A stretch of DNA of 64,000 nt from Nocardioides oleivorans (GTDB lineage: Bacteria > Actinomycetota > Actinomycetes > Propionibacteriales > Nocardioidaceae): assembly GCF_004137255.1 (NCBI RefSeq), contig NZ_SDWT01000001.1, forward strand, positions 2,232,001 to 2,296,000, written 5' to 3'. Below, in pieces: positions 54,701 to 62,654 of the stretch (the stretch's first letter is position 1; each line of letters opens with the position of its first letter). Both the position numbers and the translations under genes were made by a program. The notes beneath the pieces are model-generated. The model made no database searches and was not told the DNA's origin. It worked only from the letters and a program-made list of their open reading frames with translations.

Positions 54701-55314
54701 CCCTCCTGCGGCCGGTGATCGGCATCGCCGGATCCACCGCGCTCTACTACCTGCTGCGCCACCTCGGCGTCAGCGTGTACGCCGCGCTGGTCGTCGGCGC
54801 CGTGGTGTCGCTGCTGCCGGCGTGCGTCTCGCTGCTGCGCGGGCAGCGGCCCGGCGGGCTCGAGGCGTTCTTCACCGTGCTGCTGTTCGCGAGCTTCGCC
54901 GTCGCGCTGCTGCCCGGCGACGAGCGGTTCCTGCTCGCCAAGGACGCCCTGGTCACCGGCGGCGTCGGCTTCTGGTTCCTCGCCAGCCTCCGCTGGGCCG
55001 AGCGTCCGCTGGCCTACCAGTTCGCGAAGCCGATGATCGAGGGCCGCGGTGGCTGGGTCGGTGACTGGGAGCGTCGCTGGCGAGAGGACGCGTGGTTCCG
55101 CCGGATGTGGCGCACCTCGTCGGCGTGGTGGGCGGCCGGCACGCTGCTCGACGCGGTCGCGCGGGTCGTGCTGGCGTACACGCTTCCCGCCGACGTCGTG
55201 CCCGGTCTGAACCTCGCGCTGTACGTCGTCACGCTGGTCGTGCTCAACGTCGTCACGACAGTCGTCTACGTCCGTGCCGGCGCGATCCGGGGGCGACGAC
55301 GGGCCGCGTCCTGA
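54697..55314 (+). CDS. VC0807-family membrane protein
   Basis: 205 aa from GTG 54697, coupled to the TetR gene. About six hydrophobic helices: residues 4-22, 25-40, 50-66, 72-90, 138-155 and 170-192. The conserved-looking amphipathic part WAERPLAYQFAKPMIEG lies between helices 4 and 5. This matches the VC0807 family of integral membrane proteins found next to TetR regulators; function unknown. Possibly a regulated export or stress protein. Confidence 0.7.
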   Translation: MTLLRPVIGIAGSTALYYLLRHLGVSVYAALVVGAVVSLLPACVSLLRGQRPGGLEAFFTVLLFASFAVALLPGDERFLLAKDALVTGGVGFWFLASLRWAERPLAYQFAKPMIEGRGGWVGDWERRWREDAWFRRMWRTSSAWWAAGTLLDAVARVVLAYTLPADVVPGLNLALYVVTLVVLNVVTTVVYVRAGAIRGRRRAAS

Positions 55315-55316
55315 CC

Positions 55317-55943
55317 TCAGGACCGGTCGAGGTCGACCACGAGGTCGGCGGCGTCGCGGGTGGCGGCGACGAGCCGGGCGTTGGCCTCGTCGCTGCGCAG
55401 CACCCACTCCCGCGCCTCGGCAGGCGACTTGCCGAACTGCTCGTGCCGCGCGATCAACCGAGCCAGGCGCAGGTCGTCGTCCACGTCGACGTACCAGACC
55501 TCGGCCAGCAGGGGACGTACGCGCTCCCACCCGCCACCGGGCAGCAGCAGGTAGTTGCCTTCCGTCACCACCAGCCGTGCGGACGGCTCGATCGCGATGG
55601 CCGCGGCGAGCGGTTGCTCGAGCCCGCGCTCGAAGCCGGGCGCGAGCAGCGTCTGGTCCGGCGAGGCGTGCAGCCGGGACAGTGCGGAGACGTAGCCGTC
55701 GACGTCGAAGGTGTCCGGCGCGCCCTTGCGGTCGCGGCGCCCGAGCCGGTCGAGCTGCACGTCGTCCAGGTGGAAGCCGTCCATCGGCAGGTGCGCGACG
55801 TCAGGCCCCAGCTCGGCCAGGAGCGACGCGGTCAGCGTCGACTTCCCTGCACCGGGCGGCCCGGTGATGCCGAGGACGACGCGCCCGGGCCGGGCGAGCA
55901 GGTCGGTGGCGCGCGCGGCGAGCTCGTCGAGCGAGGGGGTCAC
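55317..55943 (-). CDS. Nucleoside/pantothenate kinase-like P-loop kinase
   Basis: 208 aa from GTG 55943; an ATG at 56012 is in frame but falls in the promoter of the divergent gene. Walker A is GITGPPGAGKST (about 29-40). LPMDGFHLDD has the DGFH motif of the uridine-kinase/PRK/pantothenate-kinase family, and VVTEGNYLLLP the later strand. It phosphorylates a small hydroxyl substrate, perhaps a sugar or pantothenate-like compound, with ATP in the cytoplasm. Identity of the substrate not visible. Confidence 0.82.
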   Translation of the reverse strand: MTPSLDELAARATDLLARPGRVVLGITGPPGAGKSTLTASLLAELGPDVAHLPMDGFHLDDVQLDRLGRRDRKGAPDTFDVDGYVSALSRLHASPDQTLLAPGFERGLEQPLAAAIAIEPSARLVVTEGNYLLLPGGGWERVRPLLAEVWYVDVDDDLRLARLIARHEQFGKSPAEAREWVLRSDEANARLVAATRDAADLVVDLDRS

Positions 55944-56010
55944 CGGGTGCGCAGAACCGGGCCGGCAGCGAGGGGTCCCATGGCGCGACTCTAGGCGTAG
56001 CGTCGCGGGC

Positions 56011-57138
56011 ATGGCCGGTCTCGAGGCAGTCCTCCGCCCCCACGTCGACGCCGGTGCGATCCCCGGACTGGTCGCGCTCGTCGCGCGCGGCGACGACGTC
56101 GAGGTCGTCGCGCTGGGCAGCCAGGGCACGAGCGGTACGCCGATGCAGCGCGGGTCGATCGCCCGGGGAGCCTCCATCACGAAGCCGCTCATGGCCGCCC
56201 TGACGATGATGCTCGTCGAGGACGGCAGGCTCGACCTCGACGACCCGGTCGCCGGCCTCCTGCCCGAGCTGGCCGACCCCCGGGTGCTGCGGACGCCGAC
56301 CAGCGAGCTCGACGACACCGTGCCGGCGGAGCGCCCGATCACCGGACGTCATGTCCTCGCGAGCACCTCCGGGCACGGCTTCGCGACGGTTGAGACCCCG
56401 GTCGTCCCGGCGCTGATCGAGCAGCTCGGCCAGGCGTCGATGGAGCTCGACAAGGTGCCTGCGCCCGACGAGTGGGTGCGTCGCCTCTCGGGCATCCCCC
56501 TCATCCACCAGCCCGGCGACGGCTGGACCTACAACGCCTCCTACGACCTGCTCGGCGTGCTGCTCGCGCGGGCGTCCGGCCAGGACCTGGCGACCCTCAT
56601 GGCCGAGCGGATCCTCGAACCGCTCGGCATGGTCGACTCCGGCTTCCACGTCCCGGCCGACAAGCGGGACCGGTTCACCACCCTCCACGGCCACGACGAC
56701 CGGGGCGAGCTGACCGTCAGCGACGAGCCCGACGGGTCGTTCGCCGAGCCGCCGCCGTTCGCGTCGGGTGCCGGCGGCATCGTCACGACCGTCGACGACA
56801 TGCTCGCCTTCGGCCGGATGCTGCTCGCTGGGGGCGGTGGGCTGCTCGCGCCGGAATCTGTCCGTCAGATGACGACCGACCACACGACGCCGGAGCTCCG
56901 CGAGATGGGCGGGTTCTTCCTCGACGGCCAGGGCTGGGCCTACGGCGGCGGTGTCGACACCTCGGTCCGCGAGCCGTGGAACGTCGTCGGCCGCTACGGC
57001 TGGGTCGGCGGCACCGGCACGTCGGCGTACGTCATCCCGAGCCACGGCTCGGTCAACGTGCTCCTCACCCAGGTCGAGCTCGGCAGCCCGGAGTCGACCG
57101 CGGTGATGGAGGCGTTCTGGACCTACGCCGCGAGCTAG
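56011..57138 (+). CDS. Serine hydrolase of the beta-lactamase/esterase superfamily
   Basis: 375 aa. The nucleophile motif SITK gives Ser55 and Lys58. A Tyr near 173 lies in WTYNASYDLLGVL, in place of the usual YxN. No signal peptide, so likely a cytoplasmic class C-like esterase (EstB type) rather than a periplasmic beta-lactamase. TAGCGT at 55998-56003 precedes ATG 56011 by 7 nt, again suggesting a leaderless mRNA. Divergent from the kinase gene. Confidence 0.85.
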   Translation: MAGLEAVLRPHVDAGAIPGLVALVARGDDVEVVALGSQGTSGTPMQRGSIARGASITKPLMAALTMMLVEDGRLDLDDPVAGLLPELADPRVLRTPTSELDDTVPAERPITGRHVLASTSGHGFATVETPVVPALIEQLGQASMELDKVPAPDEWVRRLSGIPLIHQPGDGWTYNASYDLLGVLLARASGQDLATLMAERILEPLGMVDSGFHVPADKRDRFTTLHGHDDRGELTVSDEPDGSFAEPPPFASGAGGIVTTVDDMLAFGRMLLAGGGGLLAPESVRQMTTDHTTPELREMGGFFLDGQGWAYGGGVDTSVREPWNVVGRYGWVGGTGTSAYVIPSHGSVNVLLTQVELGSPESTAVMEAFWTYAAS

Positions 57139-57188
57139 CCACCCCGACGGGCGTGGTGTCGCCGGGTGCCGTGGCTACCGTGGATCGC

Positions 57189-57428
57189 ATGACGGACGAA
57201 GAGCAGCAGGCAGCGGTCGAGGCAGCCCAGCGCGTGGTCGACGAGGTGAGCTCCTACCAGTACAGCGCGGAGGACGACACCATCGCCCAGCAGCTCGACG
57301 AGGGGCTCGCGAAGGCCCAGGTCTCGCTCGACGACGACGAGCGGGCGCGCGTCCTCGCCGCGATCGACGGCATGAAGGACGAGCAGTCGCAGGCGCCGCA
57401 GGTCCGCGCGGCGACCCCGGTGGAGTGA
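57189..57428 (+). CDS. Small acidic hypothetical protein
   Basis: 79 aa, strongly acidic and helical (EEQQAAVEAAQRVVDEV, DDDERARVLAAIDGMKDEQ). No family recognised. TACCGT at 57176-57181 lies 7 nt before ATG 57189 and there is no Shine-Dalgarno. Seven nt separate it from the DinB-like gene, so the two are probably one transcript. Confidence 0.6.
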   Translation: MTDEEQQAAVEAAQRVVDEVSSYQYSAEDDTIAQQLDEGLAKAQVSLDDDERARVLAAIDGMKDEQSQAPQVRAATPVE

Positions 57429-57435
57429 GGTCGTC

Positions 57436-57936
57436 ATGGACGTCCGTGGACTGCTGACCGAGGGCTTCGGCCGCATCACCGAGCTGTACGCCGGCCTCGT
57501 CGACGGTCTCGACGACGCCACCCTCCACGATCGACCGGGCGGCACCGGCAACCCCGTCGGCTGGCTGCTCTGGCACCTCGCGCGGGTGCAGGACGACCAC
57601 GTCGCCGACCTCGCGGGGGAGCAGCAGGTGTGGGAGAGGTTCCAGGAGCGCTTCGGCCTTCCGAACGGCACCGACGACATCGGATACGGCCACACCAGTG
57701 AGCAGGTCGACGCCCTGCGCATCGAGGACCCGGCCCTGCTGGCCGAGTACCACCACGAGGTCACCCTCGCGACCGCGCGCTACCTCGAGGGAGTCGACGA
57801 GGACGAGCTCGAGCGTGTCGTGGACGAGCGATGGGACCCACCGGTCACCGCCGGAGCACGTCTGGTCAGCATCCAGTCCGACTGCCTCCAGCACCTCGGG
57901 CAGGCCGCCTACGTGAAGGGCCTCCTCGGCTCCTGA
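57436..57936 (+). CDS. DinB/DUF664-like protein
   Basis: 166 aa. Four-helix DinB fold with likely metal-binding histidines in WLLWHLARVQDDH (about 50-60) and a late SDCLQHLGQAAYVKG (about 148-162). The family includes mycothiol-dependent transferases in actinobacteria. The close small acidic gene upstream may be co-expressed. Substrate unknown. Confidence 0.75.
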   Translation: MDVRGLLTEGFGRITELYAGLVDGLDDATLHDRPGGTGNPVGWLLWHLARVQDDHVADLAGEQQVWERFQERFGLPNGTDDIGYGHTSEQVDALRIEDPALLAEYHHEVTLATARYLEGVDEDELERVVDERWDPPVTAGARLVSIQSDCLQHLGQAAYVKGLLGS

Positions 57937-58058
57937 CGTCTGCTTCGGCGACGGACAGGCCTTAACCGCACGTTGAGGAGCGGGGGAAGCGGCCTTATCC
58001 CGCCTCCCGGCACGGTGGTCGTCGTACGCACGAGAAGTCGACCACAGGAGCAACCACG

Positions 58059-58691
58059 ATGAACACCATCAGCCGCCGCACCCGCCTCGCGACCGCCGCC
58101 GTCCTCGCGCCCCTCGCCCTCGGGCTGGTCGCCTGCGGCGGGGACGACGACAGCGACGACGCCCCCGCGACCACGTCCTCCGAGACGTCGACCACCGACA
58201 ACAGCACGACCGACGACAACAGCACGACCGACGACAGCGGCACGACGGACGGCGCAGGCACCACCACGATCGAGGGTGACGTGGAGACCGCCGCCCGGAC
58301 CGCCCTCGGCGAGGTCGACGGCACCGTCTTCACCGTCGACCACGACGGTCAGGGCTGGGACGTCACGATCGTGACCGCCGACGGGGTGGAGAACGACGTC
58401 GAGCTCAGCGCCGACGCCACCGAGGTCACCCGCGGGCCGGTCGCCGACACCGACGAAGACGCCGACGACGCGGCCGAGCGCGAGATGCTCCTCGGTGCCT
58501 CGCTCGACTACGCGGCGGCGATCGAGGCCGCGGCGGGCGAGGTCCAGGGCACGGTCACCGGCGTCGACCTGTCCGACGACAACGGCACCGCCGTGTGGGA
58601 GGTCCAGCTCAACGAGGACACCGCCGACGAGACCACGGTCGACGTCGACGCCGAGACCGGCGAGGTGCTGCGGGTCGAGCTCGACGACTGA
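58059..58691 (+). CDS. PepSY-domain lipoprotein
   Basis: 210 aa. Type II signal peptide with lipobox LGLVAC, then a Ser/Thr/Asp linker (TTDNSTTDDNS). Two PepSY-like modules follow: ETAARTALGEVDGTVFTVDHD and AAIEAAAGEVQGTVTGVDLSDD, each ending in a D-x-E-T/A-E segment (DAETGEVLRVEL). PepSY domains bind or inhibit peptidases at the cell surface. Very acidic. GAGCAACC precedes ATG 58059. The 120-bp leader has no other feature. Confidence 0.82.
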   Translation: MNTISRRTRLATAAVLAPLALGLVACGGDDDSDDAPATTSSETSTTDNSTTDDNSTTDDSGTTDGAGTTTIEGDVETAARTALGEVDGTVFTVDHDGQGWDVTIVTADGVENDVELSADATEVTRGPVADTDEDADDAAEREMLLGASLDYAAAIEAAAGEVQGTVTGVDLSDDNGTAVWEVQLNEDTADETTVDVDAETGEVLRVELDD

Positions 58692-58713
58692 TCGTGCCTG
58701 CGAGACTGGCCGC

Positions 58714-59495
58714 ATGCCCGCCGAGCTCCTCGTCCGCGAAGCGGGCCACTCGCCGGTCAAGGGCATGCGGCACCTCGCCCACGAGCGCGTGGAGCTCGAC
58801 GAGCACGGCCCGGTCGGTGACCGGCGCTGGTGCGTGGTCGACGTACGCGCCGGGCGGGTGCTGCGCACCGTCCAGCACCCGTCACTGATCAGCGTCGTCG
58901 CGCGGCACGACGGCGAGGTCCTCTCGCTCGAGCTGCCGTCCGGGGAGTCGGTCGCCGCCGAGCCGGTGCCGACCGGCCGGACGGTCACCTGCGACTACTG
59001 GGGGAGGGCCGTGCCCTTGGCCCCACTGAGGGTCCGCACGCCGCGCTGCTGGGCGACCTGCTCGGCAACGACGTACGTCTGGCCGAGGCCCCTCGTGGCG
59101 GCGTCGTGTTCGCCGCACCGGTCACGATCGTCGGCACCGCCTCGCTCGCCGCACTCGCCGAGGAGGTCGGTGGACCAGTGGATTCGGCCCGGTTCCGGGC
59201 AAACCTCGTGGTCGAGACCGACGAGCCGTGGGTGGAGGACTCGTGGCTCGGCGCGGAGGTGGGCGTCGGCGGCGCGATCGTCCGGATCGGGGGACCGGTG
59301 CCGCGGTGCGCGGTCATCGACCACCACCCCGTGACCGGCGAGCGGGACGCACGGCTGCTCACGGCGCTGGTCCGGAGCCGTCCGACCAACCGCGCGGGCG
59401 AGCCCTTCCTGGGCGTGTACGCCGACGTGGTGCGGCCCGGGATCGTGCGGAACGGTGCCATTCTGGCTGGTAGGGCGCATACTCGAAGCAAATGA
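58714..59495 (+). pseudogene. MOSC-domain protein gene with a frameshift
   Basis: The first frame from ATG 58714 reads a MOSC N-terminal domain (GHSPVKGMRHLAH, GDRRWCVVD, LISVVARHDG) down to DYWGRAVPLAP near 59030, then becomes Arg/Ser-rich and meaningless. A second frame takes over with HAALLGDLLGNDVRLAE and continues through FRANLVVE, PVPRCAVIDHHPVTGE to a stop at 59495. One base is missing near the run GGCCCC at 59018-59025. Intact relatives would be about 260 aa. MOSC proteins bind molybdenum cofactor-type sulfur. Either a real mutation or a sequencing/assembly error. Confidence 0.8.
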
Positions 59496-59713
59496 CCACT
59501 TCGCGCGGCTCACGGCCGAAGCACCTCTCGAGCAGTCCGTTCAAGCCTGCTGTCGAGCCCGACATCGAGGTCTTCGAGGTGGGTGACCGGGTCACCCACG
59601 ACCTCTACGGACTCGGCCGGGTGACCCAGGTCGACAGCCACGCGGTCACCGTCGACTGCGGCGCGCAGTCGGTGCGCATCCGCCCGCCGTACGCCAAGCT
59701 CCACCACCTCTGA
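59492..59713 (+). CDS. Small SH3-like protein
   Basis: 73 aa, start overlapping the MOSC stop (ATGA). After 28 basic residues, EVGDRVTHDLYGLGRVTQVDSHAVTVD forms a small beta barrel like those of CarD-N or the C-terminal PcrA/UvrD Tudor-like domain, which contact RNA polymerase. Ends IRPPYAKLHHL. A role at RNA polymerase or nucleic acid is a suggestion only. Confidence 0.65.
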   Translation: MTTSRGSRPKHLSSSPFKPAVEPDIEVFEVGDRVTHDLYGLGRVTQVDSHAVTVDCGAQSVRIRPPYAKLHHL

Positions 59714-59799
59714 GGTCAGTGGCGCGACCCGACCGGACCACTTCCGGCAGTGGTCCGCATGACCAGAGGAGCATGACCGAGTGAGCTGCTGGACAGCGG

Positions 59800-59813
59800 T
59801 GGAAGCGCTCTCA
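59800..59813 (+). promoter_or_regulatory. CebR-like LacI-family operator
   Basis: TGGAAGCGCTCTCA matches the streptomycete CebR box TGGGAGCGCTCCCA at 12 of 14 positions, including the central GCGC. It lies 43 bp before ATG of the GH64 glucanase, so a cello/laminari-oligosaccharide-sensing LacI regulator elsewhere probably represses the gene. Confidence 0.6.
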
Positions 59814-59856
59814 TAGCGTGATGGGCGTCACAATCTCTCGGGAAAGAGGTTCCATC

Positions 59857-61041
59857 ATGCGCTCCCTCCGTGCGCTCCTCGGACTGCTGGTCGCCCTCGC
59901 GATCGGCTTCACCCTGGCCAGTCCGGTCGCCCCGGCGACCGCCGCCGGTCCTGACCGGCTGCCTTTCGACATCACCAACAACTCGCAGCGCGGGGAGGAC
60001 GTCTTCCTCTACGTCGTGGGTGTCGACCTCAACTCCGGCCGCCTCGGCTACGTCAGCCAGGACGGCACGTTCACCGCGTGGTCCGGCGGCACCAACCCGC
60101 CGAGCCCCGCGCCCGACGTGTCGATCCAGATGGGCGGCTCCGGGTCGAGCACGACCGTCAACGTGCCTCGCGGCTTCTCGGGTCGCCTCTACATGTCCTT
60201 CGGCGAGAAGCTGCCGTTCTCGCTCACCCCGGACGGCCTCGTGCAGCCCGCCCCGTGGGCGCCGGGCGACTCGTCCGAGAACATCCTGTTCGACTGGAGC
60301 GAGTTCACCTACAACGACGCCGGGCTCTGGCTGAACAGCTCGCAGGTCGACATGTTCGCCGTGCCGCACGCCGTCTCGGTGACCGAGGCCAACGGCAACT
60401 TCCTCGAGACCGGCAGGCTCAAGGCCGGCGGCCGCGACGCCGTCATCAACGGCCTGCGCGACCAGGGCGGCTGGGACGGCCTCATCCGCACCCGCGGCGA
60501 CGGCACCGTGCTGCGCGTGCTCGCCCCCGGCAAGGGTGCGGACTCGGGGTCGTTCGACCCGGACTACCTCGCCCCCTACATCGACGAGGCCTGGGGTGCG
60601 TACTCCAGCAGGACGCTCACCGTGCAGCCGTTCGGTGACCGCCCGGACGTGAAGTTCTTCGGCACCACCTCCGGCAGCACGATGAGCTTCACCGACACCA
60701 CCGGCGCCCAGGTCGCGTCGTTCCAGAAGCCCTCGACCAGCAACGTCTGGGGCTGCGACGGCAACCTCGGCGCGCCCAACGACCAGGTCGTCGGCCCGAT
60801 CGCCCGCACGCTGTGCGCGGCCCTGCACCGCTCGACGCTCGGCCGCCTCGACACCCAGCCCAGCGGCACGGCGTCGGACTTCTACCAGGGTGCGATCACC
60901 AACCACTACTCGCGCCTGATCCACCAGAACATGGTCGACGGCCGGGCCTACGGGTTCGCCTTCGACGACGTCCAGGCCCAGGAGTCGCTGGTGCACAGCG
61001 GCGACCCGCGCCAGGCCGGGATCACGCTGAACCCGTTCTGA
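59857..61041 (+). CDS. Secreted GH64 beta-1,3-glucanase
   Basis: 394 aa from ATG 59857 (AAAGAGG upstream). Sec signal peptide ending near ATAA (residue 30). The mature protein has LPFDITNNSQRGEDVFLYVVG, then FSGRLYMSFGEKLPF, a thaumatin-like barrel in the first part, and ILFDWSEFTYNDAGLWLNSS with the acidic residues of the catalytic cleft. Such enzymes hydrolyse laminarin-type beta-1,3-glucan to laminaripentaose outside the cell. No carbohydrate-binding module is attached. A CebR-like operator precedes it, a large hairpin follows. Confidence 0.85.
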   Translation: MRSLRALLGLLVALAIGFTLASPVAPATAAGPDRLPFDITNNSQRGEDVFLYVVGVDLNSGRLGYVSQDGTFTAWSGGTNPPSPAPDVSIQMGGSGSSTTVNVPRGFSGRLYMSFGEKLPFSLTPDGLVQPAPWAPGDSSENILFDWSEFTYNDAGLWLNSSQVDMFAVPHAVSVTEANGNFLETGRLKAGGRDAVINGLRDQGGWDGLIRTRGDGTVLRVLAPGKGADSGSFDPDYLAPYIDEAWGAYSSRTLTVQPFGDRPDVKFFGTTSGSTMSFTDTTGAQVASFQKPSTSNVWGCDGNLGAPNDQVVGPIARTLCAALHRSTLGRLDTQPSGTASDFYQGAITNHYSRLIHQNMVDGRAYGFAFDDVQAQESLVHSGDPRQAGITLNPF

Positions 61042-61057
61042 TTCGGGCTCTCAGCAC

Positions 61058-61135
61058 CGCTGTAACGCCGGGTTACGTGCTGTACCCACCCCTCTGCAGC
61101 AGGGTGGGTACAGCCACGAACCCGGCGTTACAGCG
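61058..61135. terminator. Very long near-perfect hairpin after the glucanase gene
   Basis: The outer arms CGCTGTAACGCCGGGTT (61058-61074) and AACCCGGCGTTACAGCG (61119-61135) are perfect 17-bp arms. The inner arms CGTGCTGTACCCACC (61076-61090) and GGTGGGTACAGCCACG (61103-61118) pair with one bulged base. The total stem is about 32 bp. Probable terminator of the glucanase; unusually long for one. Confidence 0.7.
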
Positions 61136-61242
61136 CGGGACGGAGGACGCTCAGGCCAGCCTCGCCTTACTGGAATCGTTCAAGAAAAGGCGGTTAGGTA
61201 GGTGTCAGCACACCGATCCGACCCAGATCTCGAGGGAGAGCC

Positions 61243-61773
61243 ATGACCCAGACCGCCACCCCCAGCGCCACGGCCCACACCGCGCACCCCGCCTTCCAGG
61301 CCTCGGAGCGCCTCGCCGGCCACCTCCAGGCGCTGCTCGTCGACCTGACCGACCTGCACCTCCAGGGCAAGCAGGCCCACTGGAACGTCGTCGGCAAGAA
61401 CTTCCGCGACATGCACCTCGTCCTCGACGAGGTCGTCGACGCCGCCCGTGCCTTCTCCGACGACGTCGCCGAGCGGATGCGCGCCGTCTACGTCACGCCC
61501 GACGCCCGCGCGAAGTCCGTCGCCGAGCAGTCCTCGCTCGCGGAGTTCCCGGCCGACGAGGTCAACACGGGCGACTGCGTGAACCTCATCGTCGCCGCGC
61601 TGTACGCCGTCGCCGGCACGGGCCGGCGCATCCACGACGAGGTCGACTCCGAGGACCCGACCTCCGCCGACCTGATCCACACCATCCTCGAGCGCATCGA
61701 GCAGCTCGCCTGGATGATCGACGCGGAGAACCGCATCGCCAACAGCAGCCTCCCGCGCTCCTGGAGCGAGTGA
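61243..61773 (+). CDS. dps: Dps-family DNA-binding ferritin-like protein
   Basis: 176 aa. Ferroxidase residues are visible in GKQAHWNVVGKNFRDMHLVLDEV (His, Asp, Glu at about 48-65). It has a 20-residue basic-poor Thr/Ala tail at the N-terminus and no C-terminal Lys tail, so DNA binding is not certain. It should assemble as a dodecamer that oxidises and stores iron and protects DNA. GAGGGAGAGCC precedes ATG 61243. The 200-bp leader carries the hairpin described above and an AT-richer stretch around 61170-61200 that may be its promoter. Confidence 0.9.
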   Translation: MTQTATPSATAHTAHPAFQASERLAGHLQALLVDLTDLHLQGKQAHWNVVGKNFRDMHLVLDEVVDAARAFSDDVAERMRAVYVTPDARAKSVAEQSSLAEFPADEVNTGDCVNLIVAALYAVAGTGRRIHDEVDSEDPTSADLIHTILERIEQLAWMIDAENRIANSSLPRSWSE

Positions 61774-61818
61774 GAGCGAGTGAGCGGCGTACGCCACCAC
61801 GCTCGACCCACGTGAACA

Positions 61819-61844
61819 GGGCCGGTCCTTCGGGACCGGCCCTT
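61819..61844. terminator. Bidirectional terminator between dps and the TetR gene
   Basis: AGGGCCGGTCC (61819-61829), tetraloop TTCG, GGACCGGCCCT (61834-61844), then TTCGC. A perfect 11-bp stem with a stable UUCG loop between convergent genes; works for both. Confidence 0.88.
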
Positions 61845-61877
61845 TCGCATGCTCCCGGCTGCTCGCCGGAATCGCCG

Positions 61878-62528
61878 TCAGGCCAGGAGTGACGGCAGGA
61901 GCGAGTCGACACGCCCGCTGAGGATCGACAGCGCGTGCTCGCGGTGGTCCTCGGGGCCGGTGGCCCAGGACAGGAGCGTCTGGACGAAGAGCCCGTCGAG
62001 CATGCCGTAGGTCGTCGACGGGTCGAGGGCGGGCTCCTGGTCCGCCAGCTCGGCGTACTTCGACACCACGCGCCAGATCATCGCCTCGAGCTGGCCGTCG
62101 ATGTCGAGCACGACCTCGCGGAGGGCCGGCTCGAACATCGACTGGTTGCGCAGGTCGTACCAGAGCTGGTGCATCGGACCCTCCTCGCGGATGGTCTCGG
62201 CGAGCTTGGCGGCGAAGCGCGACTGGAGCTCGGCCGCGGACGTCGAGGTCTCCACGATCTCGTCGTAGCGCGTCACGCAGGTGCGCTTGTAGTAGCGCAC
62301 GCAGTAGGTGATCAGCTCCTGCTTGTCGGCGAAGTAGTAGTGCACGACCCCGTGGGAGAACGGTGAGTGCTGGGCGATCTCGCGCAGCGAGGTCTTGGCG
62401 TAGCCCAGCTTGCCGAGCGTGACGAGGGCCGACTCCGCGAGCTGGTCGCGCCGGTTGTCGTGCTTGCTCACGCGCGCCGCTGCGGAGGCCACCGGGTCGG
62501 CGACAGCGGGTGCAGGAGTGGGGGCCAT
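61878..62528 (-). CDS. TetR-family regulator
   Basis: 216 aa from ATG 62528 (MAPTPAP); the frame is open to 62573 but runs through the operator region. HTH: DQLAESALVTLGKLGYAKTSLREIAQH and HGVVHYYFADKQELI. Large C-terminal ligand domain (FVQTLLSWATG). Divergent from an SDR gene 126 bp away; two operator-like repeats lie between, so it likely represses the SDR cluster and itself. Confidence 0.88.
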   Translation of the reverse strand: MAPTPAPAVADPVASAAARVSKHDNRRDQLAESALVTLGKLGYAKTSLREIAQHSPFSHGVVHYYFADKQELITYCVRYYKRTCVTRYDEIVETSTSAAELQSRFAAKLAETIREEGPMHQLWYDLRNQSMFEPALREVVLDIDGQLEAMIWRVVSKYAELADQEPALDPSTTYGMLDGLFVQTLLSWATGPEDHREHALSILSGRVDSLLPSLLA

Positions 62529-62557
62529 GTCGATGATCCTACGCCCCTCGGACTTTT

Positions 62558-62596
62558 CTTGACATGTGTCCAAAGATTTCCTTGACAGTCGTCAAG
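62558..62596. promoter_or_regulatory. Two TetR operator-like repeats
   Basis: CTTGACAGTCGTCAAG (62581-62596) is a near-perfect palindrome. CTTGACATGTGTCCAAAG (62558-62575) repeats the same TTGAC and GTC-AA half-sites 23 bp upstream. Both also contain TTGACA, a sigma-70 -35 hexamer. Likely binding sites of the adjacent TetR. Confidence 0.6.
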
Positions 62597-62654
62597 ATTC
62601 GGGGTCACTGTGATGGTCACCACACATCGCCCGACCACCTTCGAGGAGCCCCGG

